This document shows, piece by piece, positions 13,589 to 25,663 of a DNA stretch of 64,000 nt. The position numbers and the translations under genes are program-made. Within the stretch, counting starts at the first letter, position 1; each line of letters begins with the position of its first letter. The notes under the pieces are model-generated. The model was not told the origin of the DNA. It did no database searches and saw nothing but the letters and a program-made list of their open reading frames with translations. Source of the stretch: Batkoa obscura (taxonomy: Eukaryota > Entomophthoromycota > Entomophthoromycetes > Entomophthorales > Batkoaceae); assembly GCA_030770535.1 (NCBI GenBank), contig JASVEC010000017.1:310001-374000 (forward strand). Direction: 5' to 3'.

Positions 13589-14951
13589 ATGCAACCGAAT
13601 TCCAAAACGAGACTTTACATTATATTAAAAGTAGATAAGACAGCTACTAATGATGAGCTTAAAAGATCGTATAAAAGATTAGCTTTACAACATCATCCCG
13701 ATAAAAATCCCAATGATTTGGATTTAGTAAGTTATTTTGGCCAGATTAAATTCTTAGAAAATATTAATTTCAAATTTTGTTTATCTTTCTTTATAGTTTA
13801 AACAAATTAAGCATGCTTATGATATCTTAAGTGATCCAAAAAAACGAAAGATCTATGATAAATATGGAGAACGAGGACTTGAACTTATGAGTACTTTTGG
13901 AGATTCTGGACTTGATGAAGATATTGGTACAAAGCTCAATCTCTTCTTTATCATCCTCAATCTCTTCACTATCCTCTTAATTCTCTTCTTTAGCTTTTTA
14001 TCCGCTAAAGATGACGACTCAATACTGTGGCATTATTCAATTATCTTTATACCATTATGGTTAATTGATTGTGGATTTTTATTTGGTATATTAAATTTAC
14101 TAAAAGATGCATTTATTAGTTGGAAAAATGGAAAAAATCAAACTGAAGAGGAAAATGATGATGTATTAAATCAACCTACAGGGATGAAGATGGATGATCA
14201 ATCCTTTATAGCTACTTTAGTCTTGGCAAGTGTTATTGTTTTTACTTTGAGTTTGATTATTATATTTCAAGTACTTTTAGTATTAAAAATTGATGATACA
14301 TTGAATTTATCAGGGGTACAAATATTCAGTCCATTGATTATATTGGAAGGATTAGCATTGATAAAAACAATAATTACTTTAATATTAAAATTAAAGCATT
14401 TACAATCTCAATATGTAGCTACTATAGGCAATGAATTATGGCCCAACTTCATACGTTGCTTACAAATTATATTAATTATTTGTAAATTAGATGCTACTGC
14501 ATTTAAAACAGTATCTTGGGCAGTTGTTTTTATACCAATGTATTTATTGTTTTTTATTATCGTATACATTATAAGAACTAAATTCCACACCGCCAACCAT
14601 TCTCAATTATCTGATAATGAACGACCAGATAAAAATATATGGTTATTGTTAACTATATTATTTGCCCTCATCTGTTTATTTTTTTATCCCTTTTTAGGTT
14701 TATTGATCAAAAAATTAGACGATCCTAATTCTATTCGATTAGTTATGGTATTAGTACCTATTTTTATTTTATTATCATTTATGCTTTGTTGCTTCGGTTG
14801 TTGTATTCCTTGTTGTTGTTTTATGGCTTTAAATACCGATTTAGGTGAGGAAGTAACGGACCAAGTTCGACCTTTATTTGTTAATTCAGATAGATTAATT
14901 ACTCAGGGTTATGGGCAGGATATGAATGAAATGGAATCAAATAGAAGTTAA
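13589..14951 (+). CDS. DnaJ-domain membrane protein with TMEM185-like multi-pass region
   Basis: Two exons, 13589-13726 and 13797-14951, give 430 residues. The ATG at 13589 is chosen because the J domain starts directly after it; an in-frame TTG further upstream is not needed. Residues about 9-75 form a J domain with the HPD motif (HHPDKNP) in the loop between helices II and III; the intron falls just after this motif. The J domain ends at YDKYGERGLELM. The rest is hydrophobic, with about eight membrane spans between residues 80 and 390. The fourth and fifth segments (SWAVVFIPMYLL and similar) recall the Transmembrane Fragile-X-F/TMEM185 family. A Cys cluster (CCFGCCIPCCC) follows the last span and could be palmitoylated. 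An Hsp70 co-chaperone held on a membrane, probably ER, is inferred. The gene ends 155 bases from the convergent GPN1 gene. Confidence 0.82.
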
Positions 14952-15106
14952 AGTTGATAGGTGAGAAATGAATGCAGTAACATTTCTTTTTTGTTTTATT
15001 AATTAAAAAAATAGTAATTAAATTAAGAGATAGATATGTATATATTTTTATTTTTATTTATATTTTATATGTTAAATTTTGAGAATGATTAGCTATTTTT
15101 AATATT

Positions 15107-16704
15107 TTAAATTTCTTTACCCTCTTCATCTATAGTTAAATCTTGAATTAGTTTATCAATTTGTTCTTGTTTTTTGGCTAATTCTTTTTCTTCCTAATAA
15201 AAATAAATCAAATTAATATCAATATTTATCTTTATATCCTTTATTATAATAATCAAACTTACTTTTTCTTTAACTTTCCTATCTAATTCTGGTTTAAAAT
15301 CACTGTAAAAAAAGGAAATCAATATTTTCGGATAGTAGATAGTAATAAATCAACTTACGTTTCATATTCTTTTCTAGCTTCTTCTACCGCTTCAAAGAAA
15401 GCACTCATACCCTCTCCAGTCACAGCAGAACAGCCAACAGTCTATCCAAAAAAAATCAATTCGAATCCTTAACCTTCCTCCAGTTCTACGAAATCTCCCA
15501 TTTTTCTATCTTTAAATTTATCAAAAATATTCAATTACCTTTAAATGAGCATAAAATTCTTCAAGTACCAAGCACATCGAATGCATAAAAGAACCCATAT
15601 AACTACTATCTTCACCTAAAGCTCGTTGAAAAGCTTCAAAATCAGTAATCCATTCTTCGGCAAATTCATGGCTAACGACATCCACTTTATTGAAGACCAA
15701 TATAAAGGGTAATTTTGTTTTATATAAAATACTAATCAAAAATAAACAATGAGTTAATAAAAATAAGAAGAATAAAAATAAATAAACAAAGCTAGTAATA
15801 ATTATGTTGCTTTTTTGTTTCCTTTCTTTTTCTTAGTTTCAATTAATTAAATTTCTCTTATTACTTACCTACAAGCATATAACATATTGGACATAAATGT
15901 AGCTGGCGATGCTGTTCTTGGTGTATCTATAATATAAGCAATAACTGTTGGATAAGATAGAGCTAATGCTTCAGTGATAATAGCACCCGATGCAGACCAT
16001 GTGAAAATTTCTATTTGTCCCGGAGTGTCGACGAGGAGGTAACTAGAAAGAAAAAGAAAAAAAGAATTAGCTATTGGTGTTATTAATTCGAACTACTAGT
16101 TAATGATTTTTAATTTCATTGTTGGTACTTTATGGTTTTGAGTGGATGTGAAGTAAGTAGGGAATATAAGAACTTACTCAATACTTTCTTGTTTTTTTTG
16201 AATCAAATCTAAAACCTGATCAAATTTGGTAGTAAATAAATTTAAACTGGTTAAGATACCACCGTTAGGACCTAAAGAATATCTAATTGATTTTCAAATA
16301 TTAGTATGCTTGATTATCCTATTTCATTATTTATATCTTCATTTTCTTAAACTATAAGCTGTTATTGTTATATTTTATTATTATAGTAAGGTGATTATTT
16401 CAGATATCTAAAATAAAACCTTACTGATTCATCACCTCTTTATAATTCACTGTATCCCTGATATCAATATTAACCGGATAACTCAAATTAGTAACTGCAG
16501 GATCTAAATTTAATACATATGGTTTTTGTGATGTTTCAAATAAATGAGCGTTTAATCTCTATTATTTGATTTTTGATTAGATTAGTTTTTACTGAGGGTG
16601 AAAGGAGAAGATGTAATTACTTGCATAAACGTAGTTTTACCACTACCTGCCATACCAATACACAAGATTGTGGTGGGTAATTTACTGTTGCTAGTTGAAC
16701 TCAT
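15107..16704 (-). CDS. NPA3/GPN1: GPN-loop GTPase 1 (Npa3/XAB1 type)
   Basis: Eight exons (16621-16704, 16425-16558, 16178-16282, 15869-16042, 15539-15731, 15359-15441, 15263-15302, 15107-15193) give 299 residues. Motifs: P-loop [10 protein letters not shown] (residues 17-26), [10 protein letters not shown], the diagnostic Gly-Pro-Asn loop in LGPNGGI, switch region VDTPGQIE, and the base-recognition motif FNKVDVV. The GMAGSGKT form and the GPNGGI loop point to the GPN1 paralogue. Family role: with GPN3 it helps assemble RNA polymerase II and bring it into the nucleus. The C-terminal acidic tail is short compared with yeast Npa3 (about 385 residues). It ends in a charged helix and DLTIDEEG. 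Confidence 0.93.
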
Positions 16705-16889
16705 TCTTTTTTTATCGTTGAATTGAAAGTTTAAAAAAGAAATTAAAAAGCACTTTTTTTTTACAAATCTTGCGTTTATTTTAAATTCAATTCGGGGTTG
16801 AAAATTCTTAAAAAATAATCATTACAAATCAAAAAACAACAAAAATTAAAAAACTTATTTTAATAAAAATAAAATCTCTCACTTTTTAT

Positions 16890-19800
16890 TTAACATTTAA
16901 GTCCATTCTTTCCATCATATGACCACATCAACTTAGAGTTTACATTCAATGGGTTTTGATTATATAACAAAAACTTGTGATTTTGATAAGGTTGATTAAG
17001 ATGAAACATTTCTTGTAGGTTCCAAGATACTAAACCAATAGCTTCAATTTCCGATAATTCCCCTTTAGCTTGATGATAAGCCCAAGAAGCTTCCCAAATT
17101 AAATTATGAGCATATTCACCATCTTCATCTGGAGCAAATCCAAGCTCAACCCCTGCTTTATTTAATACTGTAAATGTAGTATTTTTAGTTAACGGAGCAC
17201 CAGTCAAACATCGACGTTTAGACCAAGTATCAGGTACACAACGTACAGGTTGTAAAATAACCTTAATTCTTTCATAAGATAATTCATCAGCAACCTTAAA
17301 ATTAAATTAATATATATTATTATTATTATTGTTATTATTATAACTTACTAACCAAGCTTCAGCTCCACCAAGGATAATCAGATCTAAACCAACTCCAAAA
17401 CCACCCGATTGATGAAATTTATCTCGAATTAAATTACGTAATTGAATTAAACGAATAATATCATCTTTATTATGAGCACGAACAACAACTGGTATTAAAC
17501 CTTTAATAACTTGACTAATTAAATTAGTTGCTTTTGGCCAATCTTTAGAATTTTGTTCAATTGCTTTCAAAAATAATTGTCTTATTTTTAAAAATTGTTG
17601 AGATATAGTAGTAGTAGTTGAATCTAAATATTCATGACCAACAGCAAGATGAAGGGCAGTAACTGGATTAACAATATCTTCATTTAAATAAGCAGTATTG
17701 CCATCTGTAAAAAAAGATGTAGAATAGCCGTTAATTATACCAGATCCTAATAATGGAGCTGAAACAGCAGCAGTAATTCCACCTTTAAAAGCTCTCTTTA
17801 AATGTTTACCTTCAAAAGTTAAACCATCAATAGCTTGTGGATAATCTTCATATTTAAACGGATCAATGTTTTTAACATTACCATCACCAGTAGAATCTTC
17901 TTGTATAATTTCATTTAAACCTAATTTAGTAGCTACTCCAATTAAACCTGGTATCATCCATGCTTCACTATCTGCATATACAGTTTTTAAATTCATTTTA
18001 TTAGCTATCATTTCTTCAATTTCAGTAATCTTTCCATTTTCTATTAACAATACTTTATTCTTTTGAATTTTCATTGCTTTAGTTGAATTATTCATTATTA
18101 CTTGATTTACACCTTTTAATATAAAGCTCTTTAATCCGTCATAACATTTAAATTCTTTGTATTCATTTTTGATTTTAGGATATTCAATTGGATTATCATA
18201 ATCAAAGGCATTAAGTTGTTGATTTTCATCATCTTCATATTTTTCTGGAAACATTAATATGCCATCAATTATTACTTGTTCTGGTGTTGTACCAACAGTA
18301 AATGGAATTTCATTCCAAAGTACTAAATCAGCATCCATACCTATTTGGATACCCCCGATTTTATGTCCTAATCCTAATGCTTTAGCTGGATTAGAAGTAA
18401 TTGATGCTAATGCATGTTTAGCATCTAATCCGTTATGATAAGCTTTAGTAGCTTCAAACATTAAGGTTTGTGAATTAATTACTGGATGATCTGATTTTAA
18501 TGCTACTGGTATATTATGTTCAGTTAATATTATTGGTGCTCTTGGATCTTCTTCATATGCTTCTTTTTTATAACCCCATCCATCACTAAATGTAGCTACA
18601 GTTACATTAAAGCCATAGCGACCAGCTCTTTTAATGAGTTCAGGTACTCGATAAGCACTTAAAGCATGATGGAAGGCCCAGATTTGAAAACCATAATCTT
18701 CTGAAGCTCTAATAACGGTTTCTAAATCTTCAGGCTAAAAGTAAATAAAACATTTAGTTTATATTCTATTCAATTATGTATTCAATTATTTAATATTTAC
18801 CTCATAACAATGAATATGAGGTTGAACATTACCACGAATCACATTTGATAAAGATTCTAATTTAATATCTGTTGGAAATTCTTTAGTTATTGAATGAACT
18901 CTTCCTTTACGAATATCAACTTCATTAAAATGATCTTTTAGAAAATCACACCATTCATCTTGTTCACGTACTAATTGGCTTGCTTTAGAAAACATTTCTC
19001 TCATTAAATAACCAGATCCCATTCTAGTTGATGGAGTTTTACCTATTTAAAATAAAATTAAAGTTAATTTTATTAAGATATTATTTCTTATTTTACCTTG
19101 CTCCCCATAGACTCTTTTTGGATTTTCACCACAAGCAAATTTCATATATCTCCATGGCATTTTATTACTTTGATCATTGTAATTAACTAAAGCTTCTTCA
19201 TTACTTCTACTTTTAACTGGTCTTAATTTAAATACAAAGGCTTCTCCACCCATTACATTAGCAGATCCAGGTAATACTAATGTAGTAGTAATACCACCAC
19301 TCATTACAATTGGTAATGCAAGATCATCTTGGTTAAATGCATCAAGAGTTCTTAACTAATAGAATATTAATATTAGTTTATTATTATATTACATTATGTT
19401 ATACCATTGGAGTAGCAGGTGATGTCATTTCATTGGTATCATCCGTACCTACTAGCATTGGCCAAGAATCAACACCGATATGACTAAATTAATTATAAAA
19501 AGTTAATATAATAATATTATACTATTATTATTATTACCTATGCATATCTACGAGACCAGGAGTAACAATTTTATTTTTACCATTGATAACAATAGCATCT
19601 TTAGGAATATGAATAAATCTAGAAATACCCTTAATAATCCCTTCATGTAAGAGCAAATCGCTTCTGTAAGCTTCTTTGCCTAAAGCATCCCAAATAGTAA
19701 CTCCACGAATAACAATAGGTCTAGTGCCATTAACAAACCGACCATTTTTATTATCTTTTATATCTTCTTTTTTAACTCCTTCTTTCATCAATTTAAGATA

Positions 19801-20127
19801 ATCTTGTCTTTTAACATTTAAGTCGTCTAATTTTTTACATTGTTTATAACCATAATTAACGGAAGCTGAAGAAATAGCCATTTTATCGCCAATTAAATGA
19901 CTATCTGTATTAAAGTCACGGAATAATAAAGTGATTAGTAAACCGAGGATAATCACAATACTGATAGTAGAAAATAATCTCAAAACATTACGTAAACTTT
20001 TATAATCTAATACTTCAGACCAAGTATTACCAACTTCTCGACGACCTTGATTGGTTCCATTAGCCGCTTCTGTATCATGATGAATAAAGGGCGTATTCTC
20101 GCTATCTTCATCGTGTGAAGGTGACAT
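16890..20127 (-). CDS. membrane-anchored amidohydrolase-superfamily protein (fungal CE9-like annotation)
   Basis: Six exons (19538-20127, 19405-19483, 19097-19355, 18801-19042, 17349-18734, 16890-17294) give 986 residues. The short acidic N terminus is followed by one membrane span (about residues 50-72, VLRLFSTISIVIILG), so the enzyme is probably type II, with the catalytic part outside the cytosol. An amidohydrolase fold follows. IVTPGLVDMHSHIG carries the metal-binding HxH motif, and the first intron splits the Ser codon between the two His. Further His candidates are HIHCYE and AFHHALSAY, and SDHPV carries the late Asp. A second, degenerate half begins near residue 600 (DSEAWMIPGLIG), where the HxH position reads VATKLG. 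Fungal homologues are usually labelled carbohydrate esterase family 9 or imidazolonepropionase-like, but the substrate is not known. It lies in tandem with GPN1, 185 bases away. Confidence 0.85.
19484..19537 (-). other. intron splitting the HxH metal motif of the amidohydrolase
   Basis: 54-base intron (gtaataataat...tttag) that interrupts the Ser codon between the two metal-binding His of the MHSHIG motif. If it were not spliced, the frame would read MHR and lose the second His, so correct splicing here decides whether an active site forms. Confidence 0.8.
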
Positions 20128-21018
20128 TCTTTTATTCTTTACTTTTTTTTATAATTAAATTTTTTTATTAGAAAGTTTATTTTTGTATAAATTTTTTTTA
20201 TAATCATTTATGACGTGGTCAAATATATGCCCCTTTTTATCCTTTTGATTTTGAATGAGTAAAAAAGTGTTACTTGAACATTGATTGGTTGATGCGGAGA
20301 TTGAGACTGGTTTATTTTGCATTATGATTTATTGTTTTATACGATTATGATGTATGTTGGGCAATAGCATATGGTAGTATAGAGTTACTGATTAAATTGT
20401 GTAACCCAAACTTTGTCCATTGGCCACTCTGTTTCTATTCCTTATCAAAAATCCTAATTCTAAAATGACATTAACTTGCTTACAACAAGTCAAGACGATA
20501 AATTTGAACAATAATAGCTACTTATTTAATAAGGGTTTTCTAGCCTATTTATACTAGTCAGAATACTTATCATAATCTAAGAGTAATGAATTTGTAATAT
20601 AATAGAAACGTATAACAATTACTATCATCATTCTAACCAGAAAGTAATAGGATATTTCCAATAAAGTATTAACTTATCAATAATAATGTAATCATTTGGG
20701 AGGTATAGTGCTTCTTTTTATACAATCTAACAGCAGTCACTATTAAAACTGTTTTGTGACCAATGATAATAAATTTAAATCAATTTAGTTTCTTTTAAAT
20801 TTTTATTTTTACAAATCAATAAACTCATAAAAGAACTCAATAGTGTCATCCTTTATTCTTTAATTTTCAATAACAATAATAAATTAGAAGTTAATAAATC
20901 TAAAACTAAATTCAATAAACAATAGATAAAGACAATAAAGCATAAATTCAAAAGCATAATATCAAACTTATCCTTGGGTTTATTCTTCTTCCTTTCTTTC
21001 CTCATACATCCCCTCCAC
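20128..21018. other. intergenic
   Basis: Upstream of the amidohydrolase gene and downstream of the DOPA dioxygenase gene. AT-rich, no coding frame or repeat seen. Confidence 0.55.
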
Positions 21019-21480
21019 TCAATTGAAAATACTTAAATTCAACTTTTGTTTTTCACCCACAAAAACAGCATGAATCGAATGATCATTCAAAGCATTATCT
21101 GTATTAGGATGTACCAATACTGAATGGCCATTTCTATTAACTAATAACCAAGGGATAATTGTACCTAAATCTTCTTCATTCATTACATGCGCTTCAAACA
21201 TACCAACAGGATGAGGACCTAAAGATGAAATATTGGTATTATATTTTTATAATAGAGATAATGAACTGAAATTTTTGCTAATATTTAATATATGAATAGA
21301 ATGTGATTGAATTCAATCGAACTTACCAACTGGTCTTGGTACCAATTCAAATACTTTAATATGTGGAAAAGCTTGAATAAAACTCTGTCTTAAAGCTGTT
21401 ATGGAAGCAACAGAAACTGAATTCCATTCTTGAAAGTAAAAATGTAAGTCAAAATATTTAATTGGACTTGGAAATGGCAT
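21019..21480 (-). CDS. DOPA 4,5-dioxygenase family protein
   Basis: Two exons, 21327-21480 and 21019-21218, give 117 residues, the normal size for this small family (PF08883). Motifs in order: YFDLHFYF, RPVGPHPVGMFEAHV (the intron falls after RPVG), IPWLLVNRNGHSVLVHPNT, and NDHSIHAVFVGE ending in LDLSIF-like NLSIF. The family uses conserved His residues (DLH, PHPVG, GHSVLVHP) to hold iron and open the ring of DOPA or related catechols between carbons 4 and 5. In fungi it is linked to betalain-like pigments or catechol breakdown. No neighbouring pigment genes are seen, so the substrate here is open. Confidence 0.88.
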
Positions 21481-21983
21481 TGATTAGTTGTTATTATTTA
21501 TTTAGTATTATGTTTTTTTTAGAAGATAGTTTTTTTATATAAAAATTATGTTAATTAACCGATTTTATATTAGATTCGAGCTGGTTGCTATTGATTGGTT
21601 AAAGACAAATGAGTGACTTTTCAATGATTATTAGTAATCTACATTACTAATAGATTTTCGGTGAATTTTTCTTACAAATAGTAGTATTTAGTTAAGTGTG
21701 AGTATGACTTTTACAACTTTCTATTTATAATTCTAACTTTAACCTTAAATCTTAGTATTAATTTAGGTACATTTAAACTATCCCATTTAAATATAAACAT
21801 TAAAAATAACATGTTTATTTTTTATTTCAATAATGTTCATTTTTCTAGTCTAAAAAGAAAATAAACTAATTAATCTCATATTTAAAAAAAACAGTCTCCC
21901 AATTTCCATTTTTTATTACACATCAAAAATTAATTTTTCCTTATTTAAATCAATTAATTTTTAACCAAACATCAAAAAAAACT
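21481..21983. other. divergent promoter region
   Basis: 500 bases between the divergent DOPA dioxygenase and Ash2/Bre2 genes. AT-rich with pyrimidine tracts before the Ash2/Bre2 start. No clear motif. Confidence 0.45.
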
Positions 21984-22949
21984 ATGAACACGACTAACGA
22001 CGAATCTAACTCTGACCATGAAAACAAGGTGCATTCAAAGTCTATATCCTTCCCTTATTTAAATATGAATCCAGATCGACCTAACCCAATCTATAATACC
22101 TCAATACAAATGGATAAACGAAGTTATTGTAGTTCCAAAGATATCATCTTTTCCACGGATGGATTAACAGTAAAATGTAATAAAGATTATAATATCACTT
22201 TAGCCAATTATGGTATCTCTGAAGGCACTTATTATTTTGAAGTTAGAATATTAGATTTACCTGAAGATTCCAATATAAGATTAGGTATTGCACAAGTTTC
22301 TACACCAAAAGATGTACCTTTAGGTTATGATGGATTTTCTTATTCTTATAGAGCAAATCCAGGAACATTATTTCATCGATCTAGACCATTTGATGTTAAT
22401 AAAGGTTATTGTGAAGGAGATGTAGTAGGAGTATTGATACACTTACCACAGTTAAATGAAATTGAAAGAAAAGAAATTGAGTTTAGGGTATTAGATCAAG
22501 CAATAGGAGCACGACAATATTCATATGAAATTAATTCTCAATTATCATCCAAAATTAATCCAATTAAAATTCAATGTGGTGAAAATGAAAGTGAATTAGC
22601 AACTCCAATACCTTTTCCTGAACAATTTGATTATAATTTTCAAGACCCTTTTTTGAAATTTGATCAACTACCAATTCATTCCGGTTCTCAACTTTGTTTT
22701 TTTGTTAATGGGGAATTAGTTGATCATTCATTTTTAAATCTTTATTTAGCTAAATATCATCCTGCTATTTCAATTTATAATGGTGCAAAAGTTAAATTAA
22801 ATTTTGGACCTCAATTTGTTCATTCTCCTCCAGAAATATTTCATCCAAAACAATGTCCTAATGTTAATAAGTTGGATTTAATTAAATATGGTTTTAAATT
22901 AAAAGAGGGTAAAGTTAGTTCATTATATTCTTTAGTTGAAAATCTATAA
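21984..22949 (+). CDS. COMPASS subunit Ash2/Bre2-like SPRY protein
   Basis: Single exon, 321 residues. The SPRY domain typical of Ash2/Bre2 fills about residues 45-300: GLTVKCNKDYNITLANYG, GTYYFEVRIL, IRLGIAQVSTPKDVPLGYDGFSYSYR, a GYCEGDVVGVLIHLP stretch, an insertion (about 160-220), then LCFFVNGELV and KVKLNFGPQF. In the Set1/COMPASS complex this domain pairs with the Sdc1/Dpy30 and Rbbp5/Swd1 partners and supports histone H3K4 methylation. There is no PHD/winged-helix part, so it resembles yeast Bre2 more than animal Ash2L, but it is shorter than Bre2 (505 residues). It ends 94 bases from the convergent SUV3 gene. Confidence 0.9.
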   Translation: MNTTNDESNSDHENKVHSKSISFPYLNMNPDRPNPIYNTSIQMDKRSYCSSKDIIFSTDGLTVKCNKDYNITLANYGISEGTYYFEVRILDLPEDSNIRLGIAQVSTPKDVPLGYDGFSYSYRANPGTLFHRSRPFDVNKGYCEGDVVGVLIHLPQLNEIERKEIEFRVLDQAIGARQYSYEINSQLSSKINPIKIQCGENESELATPIPFPEQFDYNFQDPFLKFDQLPIHSGSQLCFFVNGELVDHSFLNLYLAKYHPAISIYNGAKVKLNFGPQFVHSPPEIFHPKQCPNVNKLDLIKYGFKLKEGKVSSLYSLVENL

Positions 22950-23043
22950 AAGTTAAGTATTATATATTATATGTAAAAAATAAAATAAGTGGAAATTATA
23001 GATTTTTTTAATTTTTTAATTTGTCTATTTATTTTTTATTAAT

Positions 23044-25663
23044 TTAATGTTTTGATTTTGGTAATATTTTTTTAGTATGTAATGTACCCGATAAAGCGTC
23101 TTCTATATCTAATTTTAAGGTTTTACATGTTTCAACATCATGAAAAGAAAGTGGAAAACGATAACTAAATATTAAAACAATTAAAATTTAAAAAAAAATT
23201 AGTCAATTAATATATTACCTTAACCATAAATACAACATAATGCATCTATGACAAGTTTCTAATTGTTTTAGATAATCTTCATCATTCATTTGAGCAATAT
23301 TAGGTATATTTAAATGATCTTTAATATTTACTGGATGTCCTTGAGAATGTGTAGTGATTGCCTAAAATATTACAAATATTAATATTAATTACTATTTTAT
23401 TTTATTTTATTTATTATATTATCATTAAATTACTTTACCTTTGCAATAAATTTTACTACTTGTGGATCTCTAGCAGGAATTGGTGCCATTAAAAAAGATA
23501 ATCGATCTTCTAAAGATAATGGTATTTCACTTAATATACCTGCTAATTTAATATGATCATCTGTATAACATAAAAAATAGCCTTTAGGCAATTCACATAA
23601 TACCATTAATTTTATCTATTTTAATTTAATTATTAATATATTATTATTATTTATTATCATTATATTATTATTAAATTACCAATATCATTGAAAAAGATTC
23701 ATTTGGAAATTGATAAAAGAAAGCTTTTAAGATTGATAATTCAGGTTGTAATCCAATTGTCTATTAAAATAATTTAAAAATTAATTCATGTTACAAGACA
23801 TTAACTTACTTTCAAAGGAGCAAACTTTTGTTTCATACAATATAAAAGATAATCCACATCTGTTTTATAAAAACTATATTTGAAAAATTCATCAATTGAA
23901 ACTCAATCATAATAAGTAAATAATTACCTTGTAACTTCCCCATTAGCAAAGTGAGTACCAAATCTCCCCGCTCTACCAGCAATTTGTTTTACTTGTGATA
24001 TTTTTACTTTTCGAATACCAGTACCATCAAATTTAGATAAACTATCAAATACTACTCGTTGAATATTTCTAGTATTTTAAATTTAATAAGTTATTAGTTT
24101 ATAATTATAATAAAAACTAATAAAAACTTACAAATTTAAACCCATACCAACTGCATCGGAAGCTACCATAATATCATAACCTGAATTAGGGTCATTAAAT
24201 AATTTAGCTTCCATAGCTCGATTTTCTATTATATTTATATTTATATTTAATGCTCATCATAAAACAAAACTAAAAAATAACTTACCTGGTGGTAGTCTAC
24301 CATACACCACGGCACACTTTAATCCTGTAGCTTTTTCGACTTTATCTTTATGTTCAAAAATTCCATCTCTACTAAAAGTAACTAAACAATCTCCCTTTTT
24401 AAATTTTTTATAATCCCCATCTAAGGCATCCTCTTTTATCTTTAAGGGTGATAATCTTTCATACTCATTAATAATAACCTCTTCATTCATTTGTTTGCAA
24501 ATTTCTTTTACAAAAGGAATAGCGCTTGGTTCCCCACAAAGATGAATTTCATGTGCTTGAACACCTACTAAAGCTCTTAACCAACCCCATCCTCTTTGTG
24601 CATCGGAAAGTAATTGAATCTCATCAAACACAGCCACATCATAAACTTTACTTAAATTTAACATCTCTATTGTAGCTGAAGTTATCGTTTGTTTTAAACT
24701 ACCAATATCTGAATAGTTTTTTAATTCAATTTTTTGACCAGTAGTTTTTTCTAAATTGGAGATATAATCTTCAACATCTATACGTTCTTCTCCAGTGGCT
24801 AAATTACATCGTATACCCTCATCAATAAACCGCTTAAAGATTTCAAACGCTAATAAACGTAATGGACCACAATACACACCTCGTGGAGCTATTTTTAATC
24901 GTTGTAAAGCTTTGTATGTTTTTCCGGAATTTGTAGGGCCGACGTGCATGATGATCTTTCTGTATTTTATTATAAAAAATTAAATGAATAAAATAAAGTT
25001 AAATTCCAAACCTACCTTTTCATCTTTCTAGCTTGAGGAAACCAATGAATTGGATTTTCTAAAGTCGCTAACCCTTTAATATAATCAAACTTTTCCTTTT
25101 CTTTTTCTCCTAATTGTCTACTACCAAATTTAAGAAATTCTCTCAACATTGCTTGATCTAAAGCTAATAAATTACTTTCCGATACTACTTTAGCTGCGTC
25201 TGAAAATTTGAATTTTGGGTATTTATCCGATTTAATCAATTCTATAAATTCTCCCATCACTGTTTTATAGGTTCTTTCATTCCAGCCTAAACTTAGGACT
25301 AACGACTTAATGGTGGAATTGAATTTGAAATGATATACATGGTTTAAATAATCTATTTTTTTTAATGTAAATTGATTCTATTAAGAAATTATCACTCAAT
25401 TTTAAATTACCTTGAAACTCAAACCTTTGTTGTCTATATGAATTTCTACCACCTCGATTTCTTTTATCATCTCCCCTTCTTGGTATCTCCTTTAAACTAG
25501 CCTTTTTCACATCTCTCACTAATCCGTTCTTGTCCTCCTTCGGTAAATATTTTTCTAATATTTTTGTAGTTGGTATTTTTTTTCCGGTGGTTACATAACG
25601 TACTAAACTCAATCTAAAACATTTCTTATTGATCAATTTGAATGTTAAGTTGTTAGAAAACAT
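23044..25663 (-). CDS. SUV3: mitochondrial ATP-dependent RNA helicase SUV3
   Basis: Ten exons (25411-25663, 25016-25298, 24286-24959, 24132-24225, 23928-24068, 23810-23873, 23680-23760, 23439-23615, 23219-23361, 23044-23164) give 676 residues. The N terminus is basic and hydroxylated without acidic residues ([20 protein letters not shown]), a mitochondrial presequence. Helicase core: Walker A GPTNSGKT (about 186-193), Walker B DEIQ (about 291-294), [16 protein letters not shown] and the motif VI stretch [10 protein letters not shown]. The SUV3-type C-terminal region ([15 protein letters not shown]) and a final [10 protein letters not shown] segment follow. With an RNase II-type partner the enzyme forms the mitochondrial degradosome. 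Length is close to the 737 residues of yeast Suv3. All splice junctions keep frame. Confidence 0.95.
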
